A stretch of DNA of 64,000 nt from Chelatococcus reniformis (lineage in GTDB: Bacteria > Pseudomonadota > Alphaproteobacteria > Rhizobiales > Beijerinckiaceae). The DNA lies in NCBI RefSeq assembly GCF_014640075.1, contig NZ_BMGG01000007.1:424053-488052 (forward strand), read 5' to 3'. Below are positions 54,599 to 63,900 of this stretch, piece after piece; position 1 is the first letter of the stretch; each line of letters opens with the position of its first letter. Below the pieces are notes generated by a model. That model made no database searches. It was given only the letters and a program-made list of their open reading frames with translations, and was not told the origin of the DNA. The translations under genes and the position numbers were made by a program.

Positions 54599-55014
54599 CG
54601 ACCGAAACCAACGAGGCCACGGAGCGTCTGCGGGCGATCAACGGCTCGGCCGCCTTCAACCGCTGGGCCGCCTTCGCGGTCGCCGATGCGGGGCCCGGCC
54701 GGGCCGAACTGCATCTCGCGTGGCGCGAGGAGTTCGGCCAATACGCCGGCTTCCTGCACGCTGGCATGCTCGGCGCGCTCATCGACACGGCCTGCGGCTT
54801 TGCCGCCGCGACCCAGGTCGGGCCGGTGCTCGCCTCGCACTTCGCGGTGAACTGCCTGGCGCCCGCCGTCGGCGAGAGCTTCATCGCCACGGCAAGCGTG
54901 GTCAAGGCCGGCCGCCGCCAGGTCTTCGCCCGCGCCGAGGTGACGGCCGTCACCGGCACCGAGCGCAAGCTGGTGGCCACCGGCGAGACCATCCTGGTGC
55001 CGATCGAGGGGTGA
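54595..55014 (+). CDS. PaaI-type hotdog thioesterase, second copy
   Basis: A 139-residue hotdog-fold protein, distantly related to its neighbour. The motif AGFLHAGMLGALIDTACGFA replaces the HGG with HAG but keeps the Asp; LASHFAVNCLAPAVGESFIA fits the family. AGGAGG is placed eight bases before ATG 54595. Tandem PaaI-type genes under one TetR repressor suggest a heterodimer or two substrates in a detoxification or degradation route. Confidence 0.88.
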   Translation: MTTETNEATERLRAINGSAAFNRWAAFAVADAGPGRAELHLAWREEFGQYAGFLHAGMLGALIDTACGFAAATQVGPVLASHFAVNCLAPAVGESFIATASVVKAGRRQVFARAEVTAVTGTERKLVATGETILVPIEG

Positions 55015-55073
55015 GCGGCACGAGCCCTCGAGTCGATGGATGGCGGGGGGCCATCCATCTGGAATGATCTACG

Positions 55074-56246
55074 TCAAGCCGGCTGCGGGCCGGCCGGTAC
55101 GGCGACGCCCTTGAGGTCGGCGAGGGTTGGGAAGCCGTTGACGGCCATCAGGAGGTCGGCCTCGGCCAGCAGCGTGCGCAACACGTGCACGATGCCGTCG
55201 ACGCCGCCAAGCGCCAGGCCATAGGCATAAGGACGGCCGATGCCGACGGCGGTGGCGCCGAGCGCCAGCGCCTTGGCGATGTCGCTGCCCGAGCGCACGC
55301 CGGAATCGAACAGCACCGGTGTCGTGCCGGATGCCTTTACCACCCCCGGCAACATGTCGATGGCGGCGATGCCGCCGTTGGCCTGGCGGCCGCCGTGATT
55401 GGAGCAATAGATCGCGTCGACGCCGCCGTCGATGGCGCGCCTGGCATCGTCCGGGTGGCAGATGCCCTTGAGGATCAGCGGTAGCTTGGTGAGCGAGCGC
55501 AGCCAGGGCAGGTCCGCCCAGGTCAGCGGGTTGCCGAAGACGCGGCCGAAGGTCATCACCGCGGCGCGCGGGTCCTGCTCCGGCGGCTTGCCCACCAGTT
55601 CCTTGAAGCGCGGGTCGGAGATGTAGTTGGCGAGGCAATAGCCGCGCAGCTGCGGGAAGTTGGAGGTGGTGAGGTCGCGCGGGCGCCAGCCGGTGATCCA
55701 GGTGTCGAGCGTCACCACGATGCCCTTGAAGCCCGCCGCTTCGGCCCGGGAGACGAGGCTAGCTGCAAGCTCCCGGTCGGTCGGCGTGTAGAGCTGGAAG
55801 AAGCCGGGGGTGTCGCCGAAGTTCTTGGCCACCTCCTCCATCGGGTCCTCCATCAGCGTCGAGGCCACCATGGGCACGCCGGTCTTGGCGGCGGCCTTGG
55901 CGACGGCGATGTCGCCGTGCCCGTCCTGGGCGCAGATGCCGATGACGCCGACGGGGGACATGAACACCGGTGTGGGCAACTTCAGGCCGAACAGGTCGAT
56001 GGACAGGTCGCGCTTCGCGGCGCCCACCAGCATGCGCGGCACGATGCCCCAATGGCGGAATGCAGTGGCGTTGACGTCCTGGGTGTGCTCGTCGCCGCAG
56101 CCGCCGGCGACATAGGAGAGGATGCCCGGCGGCATGGCCTGCTGCGCCCGCGCCTCGAGCTCGCGGAAGCTCATCGGCAGCTTGGGCACGGTGCCCATCA
56201 GGCCGGCGAAGTAGATCTCGTTCTGGTAGTCGCCGAAGTGCGGCAT
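55074..56246 (-). CDS. FMN-dependent alpha-hydroxy-acid oxidizing protein (lactate 2-monooxygenase-like)
   Basis: A 390-residue TIM-barrel flavoprotein. The N-terminus [18 protein letters not shown] is typical of lactate 2-monooxygenase-like members. FMN-binding and catalytic blocks are [34 protein letters not shown], the catalytic His-Arg in [33 protein letters not shown] and [18 protein letters not shown] 56246 (family-like start) is chosen; the frame is open to 56306. It oxidises 2-hydroxy acids with oxygen or a quinone. It reads away from the thioesterase pair and converges with it. Confidence 0.93.
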   Translation of the reverse strand: MPHFGDYQNEIYFAGLMGTVPKLPMSFRELEARAQQAMPPGILSYVAGGCGDEHTQDVNATAFRHWGIVPRMLVGAAKRDLSIDLFGLKLPTPVFMSPVGVIGICAQDGHGDIAVAKAAAKTGVPMVASTLMEDPMEEVAKNFGDTPGFFQLYTPTDRELAASLVSRAEAAGFKGIVVTLDTWITGWRPRDLTTSNFPQLRGYCLANYISDPRFKELVGKPPEQDPRAAVMTFGRVFGNPLTWADLPWLRSLTKLPLILKGICHPDDARRAIDGGVDAIYCSNHGGRQANGGIAAIDMLPGVVKASGTTPVLFDSGVRSGSDIAKALALGATAVGIGRPYAYGLALGGVDGIVHVLRTLLAEADLLMAVNGFPTLADLKGVAVPAGPQPA

Positions 56247-56498
56247 CCCTGGGCTCCCGGCTTGTTGTGTCGCCGGGAGAGTTTCAGGTCGACCAACGCC
56301 AGGCAAGCCCGGTGCCCGAGCATGGCAGGGAAGTCAGCGCCGCTCTGGCGCCATCCCAAGCCCGGACGAGGCGCGTCGCCGCGGCCGCTCCAGCCGCCCG
56401 GGAGAGACGCCGCCGCCGCCGACGACGCAGGCGATGGCGTAGAGGTGAGGGCAAACGGTGTCAAAATCGCTGCGCAACGCTGCAGGATCTTCGGATCG

Positions 56499-56546
56499 AG
56501 AGCGCTTCTCAGCGATTGGGTGAGCTATCCAATCGCAAGCGCTCTA
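56499..56546. repeat. palindromic repeat (AGAGCGCTT...AAGCGCTCTA)
   Basis: Arms AGAGCGCTT and AAGCGCTCT enclose GCGATTGGG/TCCAATCGC, a nested palindrome. On the minus strand it starts TAGAGCGCTTGCGATTG, and its TAG is the stop codon of the neighbouring leftward gene. Confidence 0.7.
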
Positions 56547-57224
56547 GCGACCGAAGAGACGAAGCCGTTCACCTTCCCATTTCACGCCAACGTCATCGTT
56601 AAGACTGTTAACAGCATGATAAAGCGCTCCGAAGGGGTCGGATAAGCTCGGTGCGTGGAAGTAATTCATGATAGCCTCGCGTGCCAGAGCGGGAGTCCTG
56701 ATCGTGAGGTGATCTGCCGCATAAGGCCAGGGCTGATGCAGCTGGCTCTCCAGCTTCCATTTGGCGATGAATGCCTGCCAGTCGGCCCGGGCCGTTGCGA
56801 CGTCCTGGCGACCCACGAACTTGAGCGCATCGCGCCACCCCGGCAGCCCTGCCGCAATGGCGATGAATTCCTTGAAATTCGGCGCGACGACGCCTGCCGA
56901 TCCTTCCGAGTCGATCAGAAGGATGCGACCGTCGGGCAGCACGTGATAGGTGCCGCCGCTCCCATCGAGAGCGAACGGCGCGCTGCCGGCCGGAGCCGCG
57001 ATCTCGATGCCCTCCAACGCGGGATGGGAGGCAGGCGGCGCGGTCATGGTCTCGAATTCGATGACCGCGTGGATTTCCGGCTCCAGGCCCGAGCTCTCGA
57101 CCTGCTCGATGATCGTTCTTGCGTTTGGATTCTGTCCCATCCCAAAACTCTGGTCCGGCGGGAAAAAGAGAAGAAGGCTCGCGAGGCAGGCCGCGGCGCG
57201 CGGATTTCGTCTGCGTGTGGACAT
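56544..57224 (-). CDS. unrecognised protein, weakly SMI1/SUKH-like
   Basis: A 226-residue protein without a confident family. The region ASHPALEGIEIAAPAGSAPF, GGTYHVLPDGRILLIDSEGS and AGVVAPNFKEFIAIAAGLPG has the spacing of SMI1/KNR4 (SUKH) proteins, in which GxFxxxxDGxxxxxxSEG-AG is followed by a helix with EF; this is a likeness by eye only. The first about 30 residues are basic then hydrophobic (RAAACLASLLLFFPP) and could be a signal peptide. ATG 57224 has AAGGG upstream; ATG 57140 would remove the hydrophobic part. SUKH proteins can be toxin-immunity proteins, but no toxin gene is adjacent. The TAG stop is supplied by a palindromic repeat. Confidence 0.6.
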   Translation of the reverse strand: MSTRRRNPRAAACLASLLLFFPPDQSFGMGQNPNARTIIEQVESSGLEPEIHAVIEFETMTAPPASHPALEGIEIAAPAGSAPFALDGSGGTYHVLPDGRILLIDSEGSAGVVAPNFKEFIAIAAGLPGWRDALKFVGRQDVATARADWQAFIAKWKLESQLHQPWPYAADHLTIRTPALAREAIMNYFHAPSLSDPFGALYHAVNSLNDDVGVKWEGERLRLFGR

Positions 57225-57509
57225 CTGCAAACCCTTGCTCTTGGCCAGCGCGATCCTGGCGAGCCTGCCCTCGTCGATCTCCGTCTATACCAATGCGGCG
57301 GGGGGGCCGGGAAGGTGTCGGCTTCTGGCGCCCTTCGGCAGCGCAGGCACGCCGCTTGCAAGATGATGACGGATTTCGTGACGGTCCCGCCGGGTTGCGC
57401 GCCCGTCGCCGCGGCAAACAACGCGTAGGGTGAATGGCCTGACGTCCTGCTTGTCAGGATCTGCGCCGGCGGCTACCTCTGCAACCGGGGCAGTATACGG
57501 GGGCGACAC

Positions 57510-60359
57510 ATGGCGGAAATCGCGCACTCGTCGTATCTCGATTTCACCAGCTACCGCACCACCTCCGCCACCGACCCGGTCAGCGCCTATGGCATCGACC
57601 CGGCCGACATCCAGAAGACCGGCTCGAGCATCAACGTCGCTCTGGTACTCGACCGAGCCAACGACCCGTCGGCGCTGCTCGCCGGCGATTGGGCCGGCCG
57701 CCAGAAGGCGCTGGCCGAGCTGAAGGCCAAGGGGTCCCTCTGGTCCACCTACGGGGCCGACCCGGCCGAATATCAGGAGGTGGTGAAGGGGCTCGGCGCC
57801 CTCGGCATCCCGATCATCGGTGACGCTACGGGCTCCGCCGGCTACGTCACCTCTGTCGAATCGCGCACCATCTGGGTGACGCTCGACAGCCAGACCTTCG
57901 ACAAGCTGTTCGGCACCGAGCTCCTGCGCGTCGGCCCCGCCGACAATCCCAGCCATCTCTTCTGGAACGGCAACCTCTCGCTGCCGGACGGTTGGGACGT
58001 CACCGGCATCTGGCCGGACGTCAACGCCGGGCATGCGGTCTCCAACCTCGCCGGCAAGGTCGCCGTCGACCTGCCGCAGGGGCCGCAGGGGATCGGCAAC
58101 AGCTCGACGATAAAGCCGGCTTACTATGCGCAGGACATCGGCCAGACCTTCTACAACTTCCCCACCGCTTGGGCGGGCCAGGCCACCGGCACCATCGGGC
58201 TGATCGAGCCCGGCGTCGGCAGCGCCCTGCCGGACCGGGCGACCGACAGTTTCGGCGACCTGCTGAACGCCTTCCGCCAGGGCGCCGGGATCACCACGCC
58301 CGGCGCCTACTACACCCAGAACGCCGCCGGGCAGGCCTTCACCGCGTCCGCCGGCGAGCGCTCGCTCGACGTCGGCGTCGTCGCCTCCGGGGCGCCCGGC
58401 AGCACCATCGGCCTCTATGTCGGCTCGGGCAGCACCGATGTGGCGCAGGCGACCGAATACACCGCCTATCAGGCCGCGTTCTGGGACACGGTGCACAACC
58501 CCGCCGTCGTCTCTTCCTCCTTCCTCGCCGGGCAGCACCCGGCGCCGGGCTCGCCCTTTGCCAATGCCGCGGACGAGCTCATGGTCGATGCGGCGCTGCG
58601 CAACATCTCGGTCTATTCCGCCAACGGCGACGGCGGCTCCGGCGGCCTCGTCGGCAACGGCCTCACCAACGTCTACAGCGCCTATATCAGCCCCCACGCC
58701 ATGCTGGTGGGCGGCACGGCGCTGAGCTCGCCGGCCCAGGCGGCAGCCGACCCGACGCTCTCGGATATCGTGGGCAAGGCGGCCGTGGGCGACCTCGCGA
58801 CCATCTGGCAGCTCGTCGCCGGCGGCATGACTACGCTGCCGCAGGCCGGCTCGCTCACCACCACCGAGATCGAGACCGTCTGGAACTCCTACGTGCTGAC
58901 CGGCACGAACCTCGATCCCGGCTACCTCAAGAACGATGCCGGCTCCGGCGGCGTCGACCCGAGCCACCCGATCCCGTCGTACCAGCTGGCTTACGGCCTC
59001 TACCCCGTCACCTCCGACCCCTCGCACGAGGCCGGCCGCGGCACGCCGGACGTCTCGGCGCTGGCCGGCGGCGGCATGTTCTACAAGGTGCCGAGCGACG
59101 ACATGACCGAGGTCTGGCATGACTTCGGCACCAGCGCCGCGACCCCGTTCTGGGCCTCCATGGCCGCCCACCTCAACGTCGAGTTCGAAGCGATCGGTCT
59201 GCCGCAGCTGGGCTACGCCAACGATCTCTTCTACATCGCCTCGGTGGTGGCGCCGGCTTCGTTCAACGACATCACGGTCGGCGCCAACACCTCGAGCTAT
59301 CTGGAGGGCGGCCCGCTCACGGCGCCGATTGGCAAGGAGGGCGCCACCGGCACCCTCACGCCGACCGGCTACGGCTATAGCGCTAGCCCCGGCTACGATC
59401 TCGCCACGGGCCTGGGCTCGCCCAACGCGCTGCTGCTGGCGCGCTCGCTGTCGGCCGTCGCCACCTCGCAATACTACTTTGAGACGCCCGACGTGCTGAC
59501 CCAGGGCAGCGCCGGCTGGACCAGCACGGTCGACCAGAGCCTCCTGTTCCAGAGCACGCTGGGCACGGATGCGAGCCTCTTCGTCGGAATCGGCTCCGGC
59601 GGGATGGACGTCGCCGGCCAGGCGGGCGGCGACTTCGCCTGGACCAGCCAGTTCGCGCAGCAGAGCCTGCAAGCGGACTTCTCGTCTGAGCTGGTGACCA
59701 TGTTTGACAAGCAGGCGCAGGGCACCATCGTCCAGGCGGACGTGAAGAGCGGCGATGCGGTGTCGGTCGCCATCGGCGGGGCCGCGGTGACGACGCCCCA
59801 GGCGACGCTCTCTACGCCCTTCGGCTTCGTCGACTTCGTGGCGGCCGGCGCCGACAGCGCGGTGCGGGCCGCGCGCGCCGTCGCCGTGGCGGAGACGGCG
59901 CAGCACGCGGACGATCAGGACGCCATCGTGCGCATGCGCCAGAACGGCGAGAACGACCAGCAGGTGATGTTCTACCAGGTCGACGACTATGCCGGCACCA
60001 TCGATGGCCTCGCCCCGGGCGAGCCGGGCTACGAGATGGCGGCGCTGGCCCGCGCCTACCAGGGCCAGGAGGGCGAGATCTGGCTGCACGGCGGCGGCTA
60101 CGGCGAATACACCCAAGGAGAGATCACCGGCGTCGATGCCGGGGACCTCATCGCCACGGCGCTCAAGAGCGACGGCCACACCTATTATGCCTTCGCCGAG
60201 GCCAACGAGGAGGTCGACGGGGCGCATGTGGCGCACCTGTGGAACTACGGCCTCAACACCTGGGGCTGGGAAGACCTCTTCGGCGGCGGCGACCGGGATT
60301 ACAACGACCTGGTGGTCCAGCTCGACTTCACCAGCGCCGCCGGCAAGGGGCTGGCGTAG
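57510..60359 (+). CDS. sedolisin (S53) protease with DUF4114-like C-terminus, first copy
   Basis: A 949-residue serine-carboxyl protease. A pro-kumamolisin-like prodomain (about 30-150) is followed by the catalytic domain starting at FYNFPTAWAGQATGTIGLIE. The triad is Glu283 and Asp287 in GERSLD, Ser542 in DFGTSAATPFWA, with oxyanion Asp374 in NGDGGSGG. FNDITVG and GYDLATGLGSPNA (about 585-640) form the calcium site. The last about 60 residues hold WGWEDLFGGGDRDYNDLVVQ, a DUF4114-type calcium-binding motif. There is no signal peptide, so secretion, if any, is by a type I system or not at all. Sedolisins act at acid pH. A near-identical paralogue follows after 327 bases. Confidence 0.92.
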   Translation: MAEIAHSSYLDFTSYRTTSATDPVSAYGIDPADIQKTGSSINVALVLDRANDPSALLAGDWAGRQKALAELKAKGSLWSTYGADPAEYQEVVKGLGALGIPIIGDATGSAGYVTSVESRTIWVTLDSQTFDKLFGTELLRVGPADNPSHLFWNGNLSLPDGWDVTGIWPDVNAGHAVSNLAGKVAVDLPQGPQGIGNSSTIKPAYYAQDIGQTFYNFPTAWAGQATGTIGLIEPGVGSALPDRATDSFGDLLNAFRQGAGITTPGAYYTQNAAGQAFTASAGERSLDVGVVASGAPGSTIGLYVGSGSTDVAQATEYTAYQAAFWDTVHNPAVVSSSFLAGQHPAPGSPFANAADELMVDAALRNISVYSANGDGGSGGLVGNGLTNVYSAYISPHAMLVGGTALSSPAQAAADPTLSDIVGKAAVGDLATIWQLVAGGMTTLPQAGSLTTTEIETVWNSYVLTGTNLDPGYLKNDAGSGGVDPSHPIPSYQLAYGLYPVTSDPSHEAGRGTPDVSALAGGGMFYKVPSDDMTEVWHDFGTSAATPFWASMAAHLNVEFEAIGLPQLGYANDLFYIASVVAPASFNDITVGANTSSYLEGGPLTAPIGKEGATGTLTPTGYGYSASPGYDLATGLGSPNALLLARSLSAVATSQYYFETPDVLTQGSAGWTSTVDQSLLFQSTLGTDASLFVGIGSGGMDVAGQAGGDFAWTSQFAQQSLQADFSSELVTMFDKQAQGTIVQADVKSGDAVSVAIGGAAVTTPQATLSTPFGFVDFVAAGADSAVRAARAVAVAETAQHADDQDAIVRMRQNGENDQQVMFYQVDDYAGTIDGLAPGEPGYEMAALARAYQGQEGEIWLHGGGYGEYTQGEITGVDAGDLIATALKSDGHTYYAFAEANEEVDGAHVAHLWNYGLNTWGWEDLFGGGDRDYNDLVVQLDFTSAAGKGLA

Positions 60360-60410
60360 GGGATCTTGCGGATGCGCCTCGATTGGGAGGCGCGGTCGCA
60401 GCCGTCCCAG

Positions 60411-60527
60411 CGTCATGGTCGGGCTTGACCCGACCATCCATCCACGCGCAAACGCCCTCATCTGGCCAGCCCGGGCGGGCGGACAATATCGCGATCGATG
60501 GATGGCCGGGTCAAGCTGGCCATGACG
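60411..60527. repeat. inverted pair of GTCATGGCCGGGCTTGACCC hairpin repeats
   Basis: CGTCATGGTCGGGCTTGACC at 60411 and GGCCGGGTCAAGCTGGCCAT around 60505 face each other across about 55 bases between the two sedolisin genes. Same element as at 18930-19020. No gene lies in the gap 60360-60686. Confidence 0.8.
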
Positions 60528-60686
60528 CGGTACGAACGGGGACCCTTCTTCAATTCGCAAGCTGATATCAGCTTTCACTGCCCACCACCCAAGCATCCGC
60601 CAGTCACGCTCCTGCCGCGCTCACGCCTTGTCAGCCGCGCCGGCCGCCGCTACTCCTGATCGTGGGGAAGCAAAGGGGGTCGCCTC

Positions 60687-63533
60687 ATGGCTGAAATCGC
60701 CAATTCGTCGTTTCTCGATTTCACCAGCTTCCGCACCACGTCGGCCACCGACCCCTACAGCGCTTACGGCATCGATCCCGCCGACGTCGTGAAGACCGGC
60801 ACGACCGTCAACGTCGCTTTGGTGCTCGACCGCGCCAACGACCCCACGGCGCTGCTGGGCGGCGATTGGGCGAGCCGCCAGAAGGCGCTCATCGACCTCA
60901 AGGCCAAGGGTGCCCTCTGGTCCACCTACGGCGCCGACCCGGCCGCATACCAGGAGGTGGTGAACGGGCTCGGCGCCCTGGGCATCCCGCTCCTCGGCGA
61001 CGCCACGGGCTCGGCCGGCTACGTCAGCTCCGTCGAATCCCGCACCATCTGGGTGACATTGAACAGCGAGAATTTCGAGAAGCTGTTCGGCACGCCGCTG
61101 CTGCGCGTCGCCTCCGGCGACGACGAGGGCCTGATCTTCTGGAACGGCAACCTGTCGCTGCCGAACGGCTGGGACGTCGGCGGCATCTGGCCGGACGTGG
61201 AGTCGCCGCACGCCGTCTCCAACCTGGCCGGCAACGTCTCCGCCGCCCTGCCGCAGGGGCCGCAGAGCATCGGCAACAGCTCCACGGTGAAGCCGGCGTA
61301 TTTCGCCCAGGAGATCGGCCGGCAATTCTACAACTTTCCAGAGACGTGGGCGAGCCAGGCGACCGGCACCATCGGCCTCATCGAGCCCGGTGTCGGCAGC
61401 GCCCTACCGGACGACGTCATCGGGACCTTCGGCCAGCTGCTCGACGGCTTCCGTGAGAAGGCCGGCATCACCACACCGGGCAGCACCTACACGCAGAATG
61501 CCGCCGGGCAGTATTACACCGGCTCGGCTGGCGAGCGCTCGCTCGACGTCGGCGTCGTCGCCTCCGCGGCGCCCGGCAGCACCATCGGCCTCTACGTTGG
61601 CTCCGGCCTCGACAACGACGCGCACGCCACCACCTACACCGCCTACCAGGCCGCCTTCTGGGACACGGTGCACAACCCCGCCGTCGTGTCTTCCTCCTTC
61701 GGCGGCCCGCAGCGGCCGGCGCCCGGCTCCCCCTTCTCCGTCGCCGCCAACGAACTGTTCGTGGACGCGGCCCTGCGCAACATCTCGGTCTATGCCGCCA
61801 ACGGCGACGGCGGCTCCGGCGGGGAGATCGGCACCGGCCTCACCAACCTCTACGGGGTCTATATGAGCCCCTACAACATGATGGTGGGCGGCACGGCCGT
61901 GAGCTCGCCGGCCCAGGCGGCGGCGGATGCGACGCTCACCCCCTTCACGGACAAGGTGGCGGCCGGCGACCTCGCCACCCTCTGGCAGCTCGTCTGCGGC
62001 GGCCTGACCGCGCTGCCCGCGGCCGGCTCGCTCACCACCCGCGAGATCGAGACCGTCTGGAACTCCTATCTCCTGAGCGGCAGCCTGCTCGATCCGGGCT
62101 ACCTCAAGAACGATGCCGGCTCCGGCGGGGCCGACCCCAGCCACCCCATCCCCGGCTACCAGCTGGCCTACGGCCTCCACCCCGTCACCGCCGACCCGCT
62201 GGCCGAGCCCGGCCGTGGCACGCCCGAGGTGTCGGCGCTGGCCGGCGGCGGCATGTTCTACAAGACGCCGCATGAGGACATGACCGGCATCTCCGACGAT
62301 TTCGGCACCAGCGCCGCGACCCCGTTCTGGGCCTCGATCGCCGCCCATATCAACGCCGAGTTCGCCGCCATCGGCCTGCCGCAGCTGGGCTATGCCAACG
62401 ACCTCTTCTACATCGCCTCGGTGGTGGCGCCGGCTTCGTTCAACGACATCACGGTGGGCAACAACGTCTCCACCTACATCGACGGCGGCCCGCTCACCGC
62501 GCCGATCGGCAAGGACGGCGCCACCGCCACTCTCACCCCCACCGGCTACGGCAACGAGGCTGCGCCCGGCTACGACCTGGCTACGGGCCTGGGCACCCCC
62601 AACGCGGCGCTGCTGGCACGCTCGCTCTCGGCCATCGCCACCTCGCAATACTACTTCGACACGCCCGATGTGCTCGCCAAAGGCAGCGCCGGCTGGACCA
62701 GCCCGGTCGACCAGAGCCTCATCTTCCAGTCGGCGCTCGCCGCCGACACCAGCCTCTTCGTCGGCATCGGCACGGGCGGCCTCCAGGTCGCGGGCACAGC
62801 CGGCGGCGCCTTCGCCTGGACCAGCCAGTTCGCGCAACAGACGCTGCAATCGGACTTCTCGTCCGAGCTGGTGACGCTCTTCGACAAGCAGGCGCAGGGC
62901 TCGATCGTCCAGGCCGACGTGGAGAGCGGCGATGCGGTCTCCGTCGCCATCGGCGGTGCCACCGTCGCGACGCCCCAGGCGACGCTGTCGGCCCCTTACG
63001 GCTTCGTCGACTTCGTCGCCTCCGGCAGCGGCAGCACCATGCGGGCGGCGCGGGCCGTGGCCGTGGCCGAAACGGCAAAGGGCGCCGACGACGAGGACGC
63101 CATCGTGCGCCTGCGCCAGAACGGCGAAAACGACCAGCAGGTGATGTTCTACCGGGTCGACGACTATGCCGGCAAAATCGGCGACCTCTCTCCAGGCGAT
63201 CCCGGCTACGACATCGCCGCGCTGGCGCGTGCCTACCAGGACGAGACCGGCGAGATCTGGCTGCAAGGCGGCGGCTACGGCGAATACACCGAGGCCGAGA
63301 TCACCGGCGTCGATGCCGGCAGCCTCATCGCCATGGCGCTCAAGAGCGCCGGCCATACCTATTACGCCTTCGCCGAGGCCAACGAGGAGGTGGACGGAGC
63401 GCACGTGCCGCACCTGTGGAGCTACGGCCTCAATACCTGGGGCTGGGAAGACCTCTTCGGTGGCGGCGACCGGGATTACAACGATCTCGTCGTTCAGCTG
63501 GATTTTACCGGCGCGGCAAAGGAGGTGGGGTGA
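60687..63533 (+). CDS. sedolisin (S53) protease with DUF4114-like C-terminus, second copy
   Basis: A 948-residue paralogue of the preceding gene, matching by eye at roughly four-fifths of positions with few gaps. All catalytic residues remain: GERSLD (Glu/Asp), NGDGGSGG (oxyanion Asp), DFGTSAATPFWA (Ser), and the calcium blocks FNDITVG and GYDLATGLGTPNA. The C-terminus has WGWEDLFGGGDRDYNDLVVQ. Start MAEIANSSFLDFTSF lacks a signal peptide, as in copy one. AGGGGGT-type sequence precedes ATG 60687. The two copies diverge most in the prodomain and the loops around residues 400-440, suggesting altered specificity or activation. Confidence 0.92.
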   Translation: MAEIANSSFLDFTSFRTTSATDPYSAYGIDPADVVKTGTTVNVALVLDRANDPTALLGGDWASRQKALIDLKAKGALWSTYGADPAAYQEVVNGLGALGIPLLGDATGSAGYVSSVESRTIWVTLNSENFEKLFGTPLLRVASGDDEGLIFWNGNLSLPNGWDVGGIWPDVESPHAVSNLAGNVSAALPQGPQSIGNSSTVKPAYFAQEIGRQFYNFPETWASQATGTIGLIEPGVGSALPDDVIGTFGQLLDGFREKAGITTPGSTYTQNAAGQYYTGSAGERSLDVGVVASAAPGSTIGLYVGSGLDNDAHATTYTAYQAAFWDTVHNPAVVSSSFGGPQRPAPGSPFSVAANELFVDAALRNISVYAANGDGGSGGEIGTGLTNLYGVYMSPYNMMVGGTAVSSPAQAAADATLTPFTDKVAAGDLATLWQLVCGGLTALPAAGSLTTREIETVWNSYLLSGSLLDPGYLKNDAGSGGADPSHPIPGYQLAYGLHPVTADPLAEPGRGTPEVSALAGGGMFYKTPHEDMTGISDDFGTSAATPFWASIAAHINAEFAAIGLPQLGYANDLFYIASVVAPASFNDITVGNNVSTYIDGGPLTAPIGKDGATATLTPTGYGNEAAPGYDLATGLGTPNAALLARSLSAIATSQYYFDTPDVLAKGSAGWTSPVDQSLIFQSALAADTSLFVGIGTGGLQVAGTAGGAFAWTSQFAQQTLQSDFSSELVTLFDKQAQGSIVQADVESGDAVSVAIGGATVATPQATLSAPYGFVDFVASGSGSTMRAARAVAVAETAKGADDEDAIVRLRQNGENDQQVMFYRVDDYAGKIGDLSPGDPGYDIAALARAYQDETGEIWLQGGGYGEYTEAEITGVDAGSLIAMALKSAGHTYYAFAEANEEVDGAHVPHLWSYGLNTWGWEDLFGGGDRDYNDLVVQLDFTGAAKEVG

Positions 63534-63716
63534 GGAGCGTCAGAAGGCGCCGAAATGTCTCGGCCGGACGCCGTCGGGCAGTCATCTTCAATTGTGGCAT
63601 GGGCCTCATGACCCTAAGCGGGCTTCGGAAAGGTCCACTCGGGCTGTGCTGATGGCCCAGTGGGAGTGACGCAATGATAGCAGACCTCAGCGAACGTTCG
63701 GGCCACATAGCTGCGG

Positions 63717-63752
63717 TTCGAATCCCAGCCGGCGGGCGGGGTGGGATTCGAA
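63717..63752. repeat. inverted repeat of tRNA T-loop-like sequence
   Basis: TTCGAATCCCA (63717-63727) and TGGGATTCGAA (63742-63752) are perfect 11-base inverted copies with a GC-rich 14-base spacer. GGTGGGATTCGAAC also resembles the 3' end of a tRNA on the minus strand. No complete tRNA can be folded from the surrounding sequence. Confidence 0.5.
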
Positions 63753-63900
63753 CACATACGTCGAGGTGGTCGCATCTCTCTCAGATGAACCATAGAGATG
63801 TTGGCGCTTAGAGGCTCGCCAGGGCGCTATGACACCAGAGACGTACGCGAAGCGCAGGTCTGCTCTCCGGCGTGCACCCAACGTCCACTCCTGGCGGATA

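Noticed and set aside
57285..60596. Minus-strand open frame of over 1,100 codons opposite the first sedolisin gene
   Set aside because: It is an antisense shadow rich in Arg, Gly and Ala with no domain likeness. The second sedolisin gene has a similar shadow, which follows simply from duplication.
63660..63860. Complete tRNA gene near the window end
   Set aside because: T-loop-like sequences are present, but no acceptor stem, D-arm and anticodon arm can be assembled around them.
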